From: Boesenbergia rotunda
Lineage: Eukaryota; Streptophyta; Magnoliopsida; Zingiberales; Zingiberaceae
Reading direction: 5' to 3'
DNA: 64,000 nucleotides
NCBI GenBank assembly: GCA_024364735.1
Contig: JAGFNQ010001190.1
Span: 1 to 64,000, forward strand
The translations under genes were made by a program, and so were the position numbers. Numbering within the stretch: the stretch's first letter is position 1; each line of letters opens with the position of its first letter. The notes beneath the pieces were generated by a model. The model was not told where the DNA came from and ran no database searches. It worked only from the letters and a program-made list of their open reading frames with translations. Below, one piece after another: positions 45,597 through 56,548 of this stretch.

Positions 45597-46988
45597 TCAG
45601 GCTTCCTCAACCTCTTCTAAGTGCAACTCACTTAAGAAATCTGCCAAGGCTTGCGGCTTGATGGCGGGCCGAACTTGGTACTGGATATCATATTCACTCA
45701 GCTCGGTCGTCCACTTGATCAGTCGGCCTGATGCCTCAAGGTTTGAAGCTACCCATCCCAGGTTGTTGTTGATTAGGACCACGATTGGGTGCGCTAGAAA
45801 ATAAGGCCAAAGCCTTCGAGCAGCTAACAACAATACATACGCCAACTTCTCTAGTGTCGTGTACCGGCACTCAGCTCCTTTCAATAAATGGGCAAAGAAA
45901 TACACAGGTCTCTGCTCTGCTCCCTCTTGCCTGACCAAAACCATGCTGACCGACTCAACCGAGGCAGCCAAATATACAGACAACACCTCACCAACCTCGG
46001 GCTTGGCTAAAACCGGTAACTCGGCGAGGTATGCCTTCAACTCTTCGAACGCTTTGTCGCAGTCGGCGTCCCATTGGAACTTGGTGGCTCGGAGAAGGGT
46101 CCTGAAGAATGGTAGCCCTCTCTCAGCTGACCGGGAGATGAAGCGGGACAGGGCCGTGATCCCCCCGGTGAGCCTTTGCACTTCTCGGAGGTTTCTTGGT
46201 GGGGGCATGTCGAGCAGGGACTTGACTTTGCTCGGGTTGGCCTCGATGCCTCTCTCGGTTACTATGTACCCGAGGAACTTCCCACTCTGAGCTCTGAAGA
46301 GACATTTGGCAGGATTCAGCTTGAATCCATACCTGTGCAAGGTCTGGCAGGCCTCCTCCACATCGGACACCAGGTCCCCCGCTCAACTGGACTTGATCAA
46401 TATGTCGTCTACGTATACTTCAATATTCCGACCGATCTGCGACCGGAAGACCTTATTCATCATTCTTTGGTAGGTAGCTCCGGCATTCTTCAATCCGAAC
46501 GACATGACCGTGTAGCAGTAAGTACCGTTAGCCGTAATGAAGCTAACCTTTTCCTGGTCCTCGACAGCCAAGGGCACCTGGTGATAACCTTGATACGCGT
46601 CCAGCATGGAAATGAGCTCACTGCCTGCTGTCGAGTTGACCATTTGGTCGATCTGGGGCAAAGGGTAGCAATCCTTCGGGCAGGCTCGGTTGAGGTCCCG
46701 GAAGTCAATGCATACCCTCCACTTGTTGTCAGGATTGGCCACTAGCACTATATTGGCTAGCCAGGCCGGGAATTGGACTTCTTGAATGTGGCCGACCTCC
46801 AGCAATTTCTTGATTTCGGCCCGGATCACTTTGTTCTGCTCCATGCTGAAGTCGCGCTTCATTTGCTTAACCGATCGAGCATTAGGGTATACGTAGAGGT
46901 GGTGCTCGACTACCTCCGGTCGGACGCCCTTCAGTTCTTTGACTGACCAGGTGAACACATCTTGATTCCGGGCCAAGTACTCCAGCAA
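45597..46988 (-). pseudogene. Tat reverse transcriptase and RNase H
   Basis: 46383-46988 holds RT: WRVCIDFRDLNRACPKD, the MLDAYQGYHQVPL palm motif, and YVDDILIKS with the catalytic Asp pair. A TGA near 46383 separates it from 45597-46370, which continues with the thumb (KLNPAKCLF, FLGYIVTERGIEANPSK) and the connection/RNase H domain (FQWDADCDKAFEELK, RPVYFFAHLLKGAECRYTTLEK). Apart from this stop the reading is nearly intact. Confidence 0.9.
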
Positions 46989-47030
46989 GGGCTCCTTCAG
47001 CTCACTCGAGAGTCCGGCGGCTATCTTGAC

Positions 47031-47829
47031 TCAGGCTTCCTCTCGGTCAGGAAGCAACTGCACCTCTTCTTTGTCGTCATGCAGCTTGTCCCAAGGGGAA
47101 GCCTGCACCATGTTGCAGTTGGAGAAGGGGCGCGGGGCCTTCTGACTTTCCACCCGGACATCATCCACATAGCATCTCTGGGCCACCCTCTTATCTCCCT
47201 TGACCTCTCCAACCTTGTCGTCGACTGGGAACTTAATCTTGAGGTAGAAGGTCGAAGTAACTGCCCGGAACTCGTTGAGGGTTGGTCGGCCTAAGATTGC
47301 GTTGTAGGCAGAGGGAGCGTCCACTATCAGAAAGGTGGACCCACCTGGTCCTCTTTAGCGGCTCCTCACCCAGGGAAATGACCAAGCAAAATTGGCCGAT
47401 AGGCTGCACCTGGTTCCCCGTGAACTCGAACAACGGGGTTGCCACCAACTCCAGTTGGGACATCTCGATCTACAGCTGGTCGAAGGCTTTCCTATAAAGT
47501 ATGTTGACCGAGCTGCCCGTGTCCACTATGGTTCGATGGACCTGGTAATTGGCGATGACAACTGTGACGACCAGAGAGTCATCATGCGGGTCCTCCAGTC
47601 CCTGTTGATCTTGGGGGTCGAAGCTGATCTGAGGCCCCTATGCTTGAGCGACACTCGTGCCGACCTGGTGAATCTCCAGTCGGCGTACTTGTGCCTTCCG
47701 GGCTCGATTGGAATCTCCTCCGGTTGGTCCGCCCGAGATTACATGTACCCCTCCCCGAACGGCATTCTGCCTATTGGCCTGCTCCTCATCCATCTCTGCG
47801 GCCTCAGCTCGGTCCTCCAGCTGGAACAA
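47031..47829 (-). pseudogene. Tat protease region
   Basis: The family motif HVISGGPTGGDSNRARK lies in 47638-47829, the active-site VDTGSSVNILY follows near 47520, and DAPSAYNAILGRPTLNEFRA near 47320. The three parts lie in different frames with stops between. The protease would process the Gag-Pol precursor. Confidence 0.8.
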
Positions 47830-47885
47830 ATTGCGAGCGGCCGAGGGGGGGTCCTTCTGGGTTCTTCAGTTGCTGGGGCGGTCGC

Positions 47886-48957
47886 CTATCCCCCGCGGCC
47901 TGATCCGCGGCCGGGAGATGCGTGGCGTCCACGCCCGCGGGGGACCGGGGCCTGGTCTCTCCCAGCTTGCTGACACTCCGCTGTGTCGTGAGTGTGGCTA
48001 TGATGAAATGCGCAGTATGGACTCCAGCGGGTCGGTAGACACCCCTGAGCCACTTGCTGCATGTGTCGTCTCTCCATTCCCGCTCGGTCGATGGGTCCAC
48101 GCGGGCTATGGATAGGCCCACCCGGGGACCTGTTGCTCTGGGCGGGGTTGGGGGTCACCGCGCCGACCAACTCCTTCTTCCGAGTGGCATGCGCTTCCTT
48201 TACGTTGATGTATTTGACAGCCTTCCCTAGTAGGCTGTCGAAGTCCTTCGGCGACTTTTTGATCAGTGAGCAGAAAAAGTCTCCCTCCTGTAGTCCTTGG
48301 GAGAAAGCACTGATCAGGACTTCAGGCGTGGTGGTGGGCACGTCTAGTGCCACTCCATTGAAACTCTTGATGTAGGCCTGGAGAGATTCCTTCGGGCCCT
48401 ACTTCAGCGTGAACAAGTTGAGGCTCGTTTTGTGGTGTCTCCGACTGCTAGCAAAGTGTTAGAGGAAGACCCTCCTAAGCTCCTCAAAACTTGTCACCGA
48501 CCCATTGGGGAGTCGGTTGAACCACCTCTGGCCTGGTCTCGAGAGGGTTGTTAGGAAGGCTCGACACTTCACGCCCTCTGGGTATTGGTGCAGCAAAGCT
48601 GCATGCACTCTCAAACTTCATCAAATGTTCCTCCGGGTCGGTAGTTCCAGCATACTCGGGGATCGTAAAGAATTGGAGATGCCTGGGAACTGGGCCTCCA
48701 AGATCCACGAGGAGAAAGGTCTGCGTACTAGGGTGGCCGAAGATGGGCCAGTTGGGGCCTTTCCCTTGTCCGAACGTGGCCCGTGCATCTGGTTGGACAC
48801 CGACGCCTTGGCCGGCATCGAATTGGCTTTGTCGTCCTGACCCCGATAGAAAGCTGCGGGGAAGGGAACAGAGCCACCCCCAGGTCGAGCAGGCCTTCCC
48901 CGACCTCCTGAATGTCCAAGCGCTACGGCTCAGGGAATCTGGGCGCCGGGCTACCAT
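47886..48957 (-). pseudogene. Tat gag (frameshifted)
   Basis: The retrotransposon gag domain reads FTIPEYAGTTDPEEHLMKFE in 48484-48957, continues in another frame (GQRWFNRLPNGSVTSFEELR), and reaches 47886-48353 (SAFSQGLQEGDFFCSLIKK...). The Tat-type zinc knuckle CAFHHSHTHDTAEC follows and an Arg/Gly-rich end. At least two shifts or stops break it. Confidence 0.8.
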
Positions 48958-49970
48958 CTTGTGAAGGTCTTTAAGGGGTCTTCTGAGCTCGAGCAGCCAT
49001 CAATAGCTCGTACTCCTCGGGCGTGACAGTCATCATGACTCAGTTGGGATCTTCCATCGTTCACTTTCGATCAGGATAACAATCCCTTCTTCTAGCGCCA
49101 AATTTGATCCTTTCGCGAAGTGAGATGGACTCCCAAGAGTAACGCGGTCTCCTGGAGGTCACAAGTTGCTGAGGCTGGCTCTGATTTGCAAGAAGAAGAC
49201 CATTAGCAAATCCGCTGGGAAAAGTCCCCGGCAAGGCACTCCGACGGTTAAGTCAGTCCCCGGTAGTGAAAGAGCGAAAGCAACGAAACAGTAGCAAAAA
49301 TACTATTACGCGTACCTGGGTGACGGGGAGCAGAGAGGCTTATATAGCCGAGGGAGTTGGCAGCTTCTGGCCGGCCTGCCACCCCATGCCGTAGGCGAGA
49401 GTAGGGCAAGGCGTGGCCGGTGGTGGCAGGGTGACCGACCTCCTGAATGTCCAAGCGCTACGGCTCGGGGAATCTGGGCGCCGGGCTACCAACTTGTGAA
49501 GGTCTTTAAGGGGTCTTCTGAGCTCGAGCAGCCATTAATAGCTCGTACTCCTCGGGCGTGACAGTCATCATGACTCAGTTGGGATCTTCCATCGTTCACT
49601 TCCGATCAGGATAACAATCCCTTCTTCTAGCGCCAAATTTGATCCTTTCGCGAAGTGAGATGGACTCCCAAGAGTAACGCAGTCTCCTGGAGGTCACAAG
49701 TTGCTGAGGCTGGCTCTGATTTGCAAGAAGAAGACCGTTAGCGAATCCGCTGGGAAAAGTCCCCGGCAAGGCACTCCGACGGTTAAGTCAGTCCCCGGTA
49801 GTGAAAGAGCGAAAGCAACGAAACAGTAGCAAAAATACTATTACGCGTACCTGGGTGACGGGGAGCAGAGAGGCTTATATAGCCGAGGGAGTTGGCAGCT
49901 TCTGGCCGGCCTGCCACCCCATGCCGTAGGCGAGAGTAGGGCAAGGCGTGGCCGGTGGTGGCAGGGTGAG
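48901..49970 (-). repeat. 535-bp tandem duplication spanning leader, primer site and LTR end
   Basis: 48901-49435 is repeated at 49436-49970 with an offset of 535 bases and roughly seven differences. Each copy holds the gag leader, the primer site and the first 330 bases of the LTR. The breakpoint fuses GGTGGCAGGGTGA to CCGACCTCCTG. Confidence 0.85.
49081..49100 (-). other. Primer binding site candidate (duplicated at 49616-49635)
   Basis: On the minus strand TGGCGCTAGAAGAAGGG starts 4 bases inside the LTR end TGATCC. The position is that of a primer site. I cannot assign the tRNA with confidence. The second copy, at 49616-49635, is the one next to the complete 5' LTR. Confidence 0.55.
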
Positions 49971-50614
49971 TCGTTGCATACCCAAATAAGGTAAGGGGCA
50001 CTGCCGGCTCACTGACGTGCGTCACCAGGTGCCGCTCGGCTTGACGCGAACGCAAGTGGTCGTGGTACGGGGTGGTAGGGAGATCACAGTATCAACGAGA
50101 TACCCGCGATTTGGGCCTAAAATGTGTTAGCTTTGCGCCGATCCCATACCACCTTCTGCGAGTGTGCTATCAGAGATTGGGTATGGTTGAAGGGAGGGCG
50201 GATCCCGAGGTAGGTTCTCGACCGAACGACCCGAGTGATATTGGACTTCGCAGATAAGATCCCCAACTGACGTAGGGCACGCCCCGAGTGAGGGGGGAGG
50301 CGGAGATGTAATCGATTCGTCTGCCCCCGAATCGCACGACCGAGTGGCCGAGTTGGAGGGCGCGCGAGTCAAGGGGCAGTCGGGATCGGTTCGCCTGACC
50401 CGACCTCGAGTCGGGCAGCTGGGGGGTTCGAGGATTCCCCGGGTTGGAAACTTCTAGATGTCTTTGAGCAGGTTGGGCCGGGCCAAACTCTATCGGCTCG
50501 CTTGCTTACACGGGCCCCATGATTCACTCGGCCCCCGGAGACCCCTATTTCTTTCCTGCCCTGACGTGGCGCCAGGCTGGCCGGTCGAGCTACCCGCGGG
50601 CTAGGCCGGAATCA
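49640..50614 (-). repeat. 5' LTR of the Tat element
   Basis: 975 bases, TGATCCTTTCGCGAAG...GGCCGGAATCA on the plus strand, matching 38346-39309. The right end abuts the target duplication ACGAG and the lectin coding sequence. Confidence 0.9.
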
Positions 50615-51057
50615 ACGAGGATGCGGGACGAGGGGTCTCCGTCAGAGGATAGATTGAAGAGGCCGAGGTGCTGGGAAGAGGTGGCGTCCAGGGTGTCTGG
50701 GGAGGGGGCGAAGAGGAAGGAGAGGTCGTGGCCGGGTAGGGCCTGGTGGACGGTGACCATGGAGAAAAGGAAGGAAACAGCGAAGTGAAGTACATCGAGG
50801 GTGGAAGATTTGGTGGGGATGGGGTTGGGGAGGAGGGCGCGGCCGAGGGAAAAGGGGTCCTTGGAAGTGAGAGAAAGCAAGAAGCAGCGGTGGAGGCGGG
50901 AGCTGGAGGGGAAGGGCTCGAGAGTGGCGTTGGCGAAGAGGCTGAGGTCGGAGGCGTGGAAGCCGTTGAGGAGGACTTCGACGGCGGAGGAGAGAGTCCA
51001 GAGGCAGGAGCTGATGATGAGGAGGAGGAGGAGGAGGAGGAAGAGCGACGGCGGCAT
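50615..51057 (-). pseudogene. L-type lectin receptor kinase, N-terminal part
   Basis: The start at 51055-51057 is chosen because it opens with a signal peptide (MPPSLFLLLLLLLIISSCLW). The upstream in-frame residues to 51180 are not signal-like. The legume-lectin fold follows: FHASDLSLFANATLEP, SFLFSMV, HDLSFLFAPSPDTLDA, LGLFNLSSDGDPSSRILV. At residue 148, just before the conserved EFD of the carbohydrate/metal-binding region, the retroelement begins. The codon is completed by base 38340, so the insertion alone did not shift the frame. GC-rich codon usage matches the C-terminal part. The product is non-functional unless transcribed separately. Confidence 0.9.
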
Positions 51058-51350
51058 TGAGCAAAGGGGAAGCAACGAACTAGTAGTTGGAGCAAAGTAA
51101 ATTACTTTAAACGGGAGGAAAATATGAAGGGGATTTGTACGTCCATTACGTTGACTATTCTGCAGCAAGTCCTTGCTCATTATTTAATCAAAACAAAATG
51201 AGGCAAACCGTTGAAGGGGTCAATCTTGGGTAGTTAGAGTGTGATCGATAATTGTTCTGCTAGGTGGTAAAAGGTGAATCGTCCGTTTTCAGCGCTTCCG
51301 TTAATTTATTCGAGGGCTAATACGGAGAAGGTAAATCACGGAAGTTACTA
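51058..51350 (-). promoter_or_regulatory. 5' flank of the lectin kinase
   Basis: The 293 bases between the start codon and the hAT target duplication must contain any core promoter and 5' UTR of the minus-strand gene. I see no convincing TATA box. Confidence 0.3.
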
Positions 51351-51358
51351 GCTCGGAT

Positions 51359-52459
51359 CAGGGACGGATCCAGAAATTATAGTTAGGGGGGGCTTAACCG
51401 AATATAATACAGTATATATTATTATTAAAAATGTATAATAAATTCTATCGATATATAACAAAAAAGTTATTACATTATACTGTTCAACAAAGTTGTGCCC
51501 TACGAGATTTTGAAACATAAAATTCATCTATAATAGAATCTACATCTATATCTTTAGCTAAATCTCGTTCAATATAGAGTGTCAAACAATCTTCAAGAAA
51601 ATCATCCTCCATTTTATTGCGAAGTGTTGTTTTCACATGCTTCATTGCTGAATACTAACAGTTAAAAGCAATTGAATTGAAAAATATTGACAAAATCAAA
51701 TGCAATAAATCAGTAATACTCCTGTAATTTGATTTTCTAAGTGATGTAAATAATGATAATCAATAAAAAAACATATTATAAATCATTGTAAATTGTAATT
51801 ACTAATTTGTGAAGCAAATTACTAAATTAGCATGGGCCCTGTTGCTTTGGGAAAACACCAAAGGTCCAAAACGTGAAAACGGCAAAGCAAAACGCCAAAA
51901 CCAATATGGCTAGCCTAGGACACATCGCCGATTTTGGCAGCGAGCTAGCAAATAGCAAATCTTTACGCCGCAGGCCCGCAACAGCCAACATCTGATGCTT
52001 TAATTTGGCAGCGAGCTAGCAAAGCCGCAGGCCCGCAGCGGGGCGGCATGCTTTGGGCCTTTGGCTACTCGTCGACGACCTCGACAACGGCAGTCGAAGC
52101 CTCGGAGGCGATTGCGAACAAGCCGATTACCATAAAAAGGAGAAGAAGAAAATATTAGGGATTTAGCCATTTAGGGTCACCTGTCCGACCGCAAGCGAAG
52201 CACGGGCTGGTGCGGCTGTGCCGATGCAAACGCCGATGCAGTGGAGTCACTCCGACAGTGCCGATGCAGTCTCGTCGAAGGCGCGGTTTGCCTTCGCTCT
52301 TCGCCCCTTCGCCGTCTCGTCGAAGGAGCACGCCTCACGCAGGCACGCGTGTTGGAGATGGGAGTAAATCAAAGGTTTAGGATGCCACTTATTTTTTTTT
52401 TTTTGGGTTGGTAGGGCTGGGCTATAGCCCAGTATAGCCCATAAATAGATCCGTCTCTG
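51359..52459. mobile_element. hAT element (1101 bp) with 8-bp target duplication
   Basis: The ends are CAGGGACGGATCC and GATCCGTCTCTG, inverted with one mismatch in the first twelve bases. They are flanked by the perfect 8-bp duplication GCTCGGAT (51351-51358 and 52460-52467). It retains only the C-terminal transposase piece, so it is a deletion derivative. It sits about 300 bases upstream of the lectin kinase start. Confidence 0.9.
51484..51645 (-). pseudogene. hAT transposase C-terminal dimerisation segment
   Basis: 53 open residues: KTTLRNKMEDDFLEDCLTLY, IERDLAKDIDVDSIIDEFY and KSRRAQLC before a TGA. This is the C-terminal end of the hAT dimerisation domain (L-R-N-x-M-x-D-x-F-L, then I-I-D-x-F). 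The rest of the transposase is deleted. Confidence 0.85.
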
Positions 52460-52662
52460 GCTCGGATGTTGTGGCTAGCGCGTGTAAAAGGTGGGCATAC
52501 TGACTTTATCAAGATTTGACCCCATACCTCTTGGGATAATTATTCTGCTTGTTGACACCGAGGGATGATAATATTCTTCCAATTCGACGAAATATTTGAT
52601 ATTCGATCCAAAAAAAAAAAGAAGAGATTATCAATATTCTCGATATCCAATTTGAATATTCG

Positions 52663-52669
<7 letters not shown>

Positions 52670-52722
<53 letters not shown>
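52670..52722. repeat. (AT)n microsatellite, left
   Basis: About 26 AT dinucleotides immediately left of the solo LTR. Any ORF across it is low complexity. Confidence 0.95.
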
Positions 52723-52724
<2 letters not shown>

Positions 52725-52726
<2 letters not shown>

Positions 52727-53462
52727 TTAGAAATTTTTGATGACCACTTGTATCTCCTAGGTATTTGACTTAGTCGATTAACAACCGTCAGATCTTCCGG
52801 GAGGTTGCTCGGAGGAAGCAAACTGATTGGTTTACGTCGAGACTAGTGTTTCACACTATCTCTGTAAAACGATATTGCTCCGCTACTGGTGCTCACGGAT
52901 AGCAGCAATTCGTTTCCAAGATACAACGACGTCGTCTCGGAATAGTAGCACTTCAAATTCCGAGACCGGCGAACCTTTTCGTAGGCTTTTTGGACTCTCG
53001 ATGTAGAAGATGGATGAGTGCAAATGCTTTAGATTGCAATGCTTGAATGAATGAAATGATCTAGTGGAGGGATCTATTTATATTGAGTGAAGAGGTAAGT
53101 ACCCTTTGGTTCGGACAGATCTGGACCGTTCATAACGAAAGGGTATAACCCTTTAAAGGTCTTTTAATCTCGTCCCTTGATCTGAAGAGTTATAACTCTT
53201 CAGATCCATTTTGATCTCGGCCGTTAGATTAGAACATTTAATCCGACGCCTCAGATCCATTTTCCCTCTTCACAGTCAGATTCGAATCTGACGCTCCAGA
53301 TCGTACGTATCTTAAACAATTAATTTCTCATTCATCCTTAATCGATTTTGAGCAAATAAATAGTCCAGATTTATCTACGCGAAATGTAGATTTCGATTTT
53401 GAAGTCAAACTTGACTTTCAACGATCGATGGTATCAAAATTTTGCTTTTGCAAAATCGTATC

Positions 53463-53467
<5 letters not shown>
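52725..53467 (+). mobile_element. Solo LTR between two AT microsatellites (743 bp)
   Basis: It starts TGTTAGAAATTT and ends CGTATCCAACA, with a TATTTATATT motif near 53070. It is flanked by (AT)n on the left and (TA)n on the right. A precise 5-bp duplication cannot be shown in such repeats (TATTT against TATAT). No coding sequence lies inside. The ends suggest a copia LTR. Confidence 0.65.

Positions 53468-53515
<48 letters not shown>
53468..53515. repeat. (TA)n microsatellite, right
   Basis: About 24 TA dinucleotides directly following the solo LTR. Confidence 0.95.
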
Positions 53516-53520
<5 letters not shown>

Positions 53521-54367
53521 GGAAGTGAACGACGGGGATGATGAATCACCAAAGCGTAATCCAGGATGATGATGACGAGGAGAGGATGCATGTTAGCGTT
53601 TGCGAAATTAACACGAACGTAAAGAGGATGCATCGGAAGGAGTTTCAGTCGAACCCTCTCCGACGCTCAAGTCAGAAATCTCTCTTCTACAGAGAAAACC
53701 AGGAATCAAAGTATTATCGTCCTCCTTTACCTGCGTGCCGAAACATCCTATATACCTGACGTTTTCCCTTCCCCCGTCTCCACCTCCTCCCCCCCTTCCC
53801 CCCATGTTTAATGGTCATGGTTATTTGACAGTTGTTCTCCTCTCTATGATGGTTGTTATAGCTATTAAGTCCATTATTACCAAGCGTTACAGGTAATAAC
53901 TACCTGCTGAATCCCTGCTCTGGGAGGGGGGGGGGGGGGAGGGGGAAGGGGAGGGGAGGATAACTTGAAGCTTTGTTCTCTTCTCTTTAAGTTGTTCTTT
54001 GGGCTCCACTCTCCTGAATTAGTCTCGCGGTCTTAACTCCCGGACTGAACTCGGAAACCTTCCTCATTTTCCTGAGATAGTCTCGAGAGCCTGAGCTCCC
54101 AGTCTGACCTCGGAAGTCTTCCTCCATTCTCCTGAGATAGTCCCGAGCCCGACTTCCCTGCCTGGCCTCAGGTCTCTAGCCTAGTCGGCACTGCCACATA
54201 GCTTTTCCATATCATATGTCCTTCTCAATCACTCATCCCTATCATATATATTAAAGAATTTTTTCTCTAAAACTTAATAATAATTTATGTTGATGTTATG
54301 AATAGATTATATAGATATTTAATCTATTTTTAAAATTATAGATATATATATTTTTAAATATGATAAT
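53516..54367. other. Intergenic stretch with poly-G run, no gene
   Basis: No supported ORF. A G-rich run (about 53926-53958) and a few direct repeats of CTCCTGAGATAGTC (54069-54140) are the only visible structure. Confidence 0.5.
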
Positions 54368-54372
54368 AATTT

Positions 54373-55673
54373 TGTTGGTGCGATCTTTGCTAGGTTAGGG
54401 TTGACTTAATTTGACTAGACTTGAGTGATCTTGAGTTTCGATGTTTAATAATGATATTTGAACATTGTATAAGTCTAGTGGATCAAGGTTGACTAGAGAC
54501 TTGACTAGTGAAGTCCAAGTGGATCGAGGAGATCGCACGTTAGGACGGGAAAAGTCCTAATGGGACTAGGCACAGTTAGTAGGATTAGGTGAAGTCCAGA
54601 TGAATTAGGGAGATCACACACTGACACGGGAAAAGTCCTAGTAGGACTAGACACACCTAGTGAGACTAGGTGAAGTCCAGGTGAATCGGGAAGATTACAC
54701 GCTAGCACGGGGAAAGTCCGAGCATGACTAGGTGAAGTCTATGTGGATTGGGAAGATCGCACATTGGCATGAGAAAAGCCCTAGTTGGGAATTAGGCAAG
54801 GGAAAATTTAAGTTGGTCAAAGGTTTGATTAGACACTTGGTGAGAAATCCTAGACTTGTGCTCGCTCACAAGTTAGGGTTGGGCCTATCGATTGGAGTTG
54901 ATTTCTCGTGAACAAAAGTCTTCTTAATCGTTTGGGTGATCAATTGGGAGAGTTGTGTCGCGAGAACAGAAATAGACTGAATCAATTGGGTAATCGATTT
55001 AACATCTTCTTAATCGATTGGGCAATCAATTAAGGAGTATCATAATCGATTGGTCAATCGATTATGGTTGTATCACGCGAGAGCACATAAAGGTGTTGAA
55101 TTGATTTAACAATCGACTAAGATCGTCTTAATCAATTGGTTAATCAATTAAGCTTCAAAAGCTAGTTGTTGAATGATTATATCTAACGTGTCAATCGATT
55201 GAGTAATCGATTAAGGAAACTCTAGGTCACGAGTATATAGGATTTTCACACATATTCGAAGCGGATCTCTTCGAAACTCTTTTTCTCCTTCATCGCCATT
55301 TCAAGTGAGGCCTTGGAGCATAGTGCTGCTACATTTCTAAGAATTAAGAGGCGATTCTAAGTTAGAAGAAAGCAAGAAAAGCAATGAGAGCTTATTGTTA
55401 TCAATCTGGTAAGATTTCATTTGTTATTTTGCTTGTTCTTCAGTGTATTTCTTTCTGTAAGCTCGTAAGAGGTTTCTCCACCTCAAGAAAGAGATCTTTC
55501 ACAGTGAATCGAGAGAGTGAGGAGAGTGGACACTTGGATTAGTCATCTCAAGAAGGTGGATATCAAGTAAAATATGAGGTGCTAGCATTGCTTAAGTTTT
55601 CGCCGCGACAAATCCTCATCAAGCAAAGATCGGAGCTAATCATCCCCCTCTAGCTCGTCTATCGGTCCTAACA
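54373..55673 (+). mobile_element. Solo LTR of a SIRE-like copia element (1301 bp)
   Basis: It starts TGTTGGTGCGATC, ends CGGTCCTAACA, and has the perfect duplication AATTT (54368-54372 and 55674-55678). It contains about 83-base repeats (GGGAAAAGTCCTA near 54545-54800), a cluster of interrupted palindromes around ATCGATT (54980-55216) and TATATAG at 55234-55240. The start resembles the LTR at 19838 (TGTTGGTGCAGG), suggesting related families. Confidence 0.85.
54980..55240 (+). promoter_or_regulatory. ATCGATT dyad array upstream of TATATAG
   Basis: Four dyads with arms of 10-12 bases and a constant 2-base spacer: 55009-55034, 55041-55066 (perfect arms CATAATCGATTG / CAATCGATTATG), 55127-55152 and about 55191-55216. 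TATATAG begins at 55234. This is a third LTR with palindromic pairs directly before its TATA box. Confidence 0.6.
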
Positions 55674-55678
55674 AATTT

Positions 55679-56548
55679 AATATATTTTGTTGAATGGTAT
55701 AGTTAGATTGAAAAAAAAATTATTAGTATATAAAATATTCAATTTTTAATGGGTATAAATATTCGGATGAATATTTGATATCCGATAGATATAAATATGA
55801 AAAATATTGAATCCAACGTACCCTGTTACCAAATTTCAATGAGTCTTGAATTAAATTTTGGGAAGAGCAATATCATCTTGGTTTTTTTTACCTTTAATTG
55901 TTGGCAAAATTTGTTTATTAAAAACATTAAAAAATCAAATTGGCTCATGATTAATTATTTTTTTAATCTACCAAACCTATCAAATAAAATAAACCAATCT
56001 CGAACAATTGAAAATTTTGATTACTTGATATGAAGAATGAACATTTGATGTTAATAAAAAAAAATAATAATCAAATTTCTTGATTGAGAATGCATACAAA
56101 AGCCGAAGCTCAAATAACAAGTCTTCAAGACATGTCATTACAACGTGAAGTCTTCATTTACTACTGAAAATTCAAGCTTCCATTAATGACTATAAATGTT
56201 GAAAATTTCAAATCTAACCAAGAAACTTGTTCTTGTTCTGCAATATTATCCATTCTGGATGGAAGATCCTTTTGTTTTGTAAAATTTATTTGTTTAAAAA
56301 ATATTTATATTTTTTATTTAAAATAATAAAAAGTGATGATTAATAAAAAGAATTGATACTAAATATTTGTTTAAAAATATTTTTTTATTTTAATTATTAT
56401 TTTTATGGCATATAAAGACACATAAAAGTTCTGTATTTGATCCATGCATAGGCTCAAAAATTTAGAAGTCTTATTTCATCTCCCATCCCTAAGGATGCAT
56501 ACTCGCTCCTACCTAATATTATGCAAATAGTTGTTAAAGATGTGATAA
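55679..56548. other. AT-rich intergenic DNA, no gene
   Basis: Only chance ORFs (for example 55797-56033, Lys/Asn/Ile-rich). AAATATTCGGATGAATATTTG near 55760 resembles sequence near 52600 and may be remnant of an older insertion. Confidence 0.5.

Larger units (their letters stand above)
38346..50614 (-). mobile_element. Tat-lineage Ty3-gypsy retrotransposon inserted in the lectin kinase gene
   Basis: 12,269 bases flanked by the perfect duplication ACGAG (38341-38345 and 50615-50619). Coding is on the minus strand: gag, protease, RT, RNase H, an extra archaeal-type RNase H, and integrase, an order known for the Tat lineage. Between integrase and the 3' LTR lie a long 117-bp tandem array and a promoter-like block. 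The two LTRs are diverged (13 mismatches in the first 97 aligned bases), so the insertion is not recent. All genes carry stops or frameshifts. Confidence 0.92.

Noticed and set aside
50601..51095. Alternative minus-strand frames of 164 and 140 residues over the lectin N-terminus
   Set aside because: The composition is Ser/Pro or Pro/Leu/Arg runs from shifted GC-rich codons; the lectin frame is clearly the real one.
52565..53633. Frames with Ile-Tyr runs
   Set aside because: Translations of AT microsatellites.
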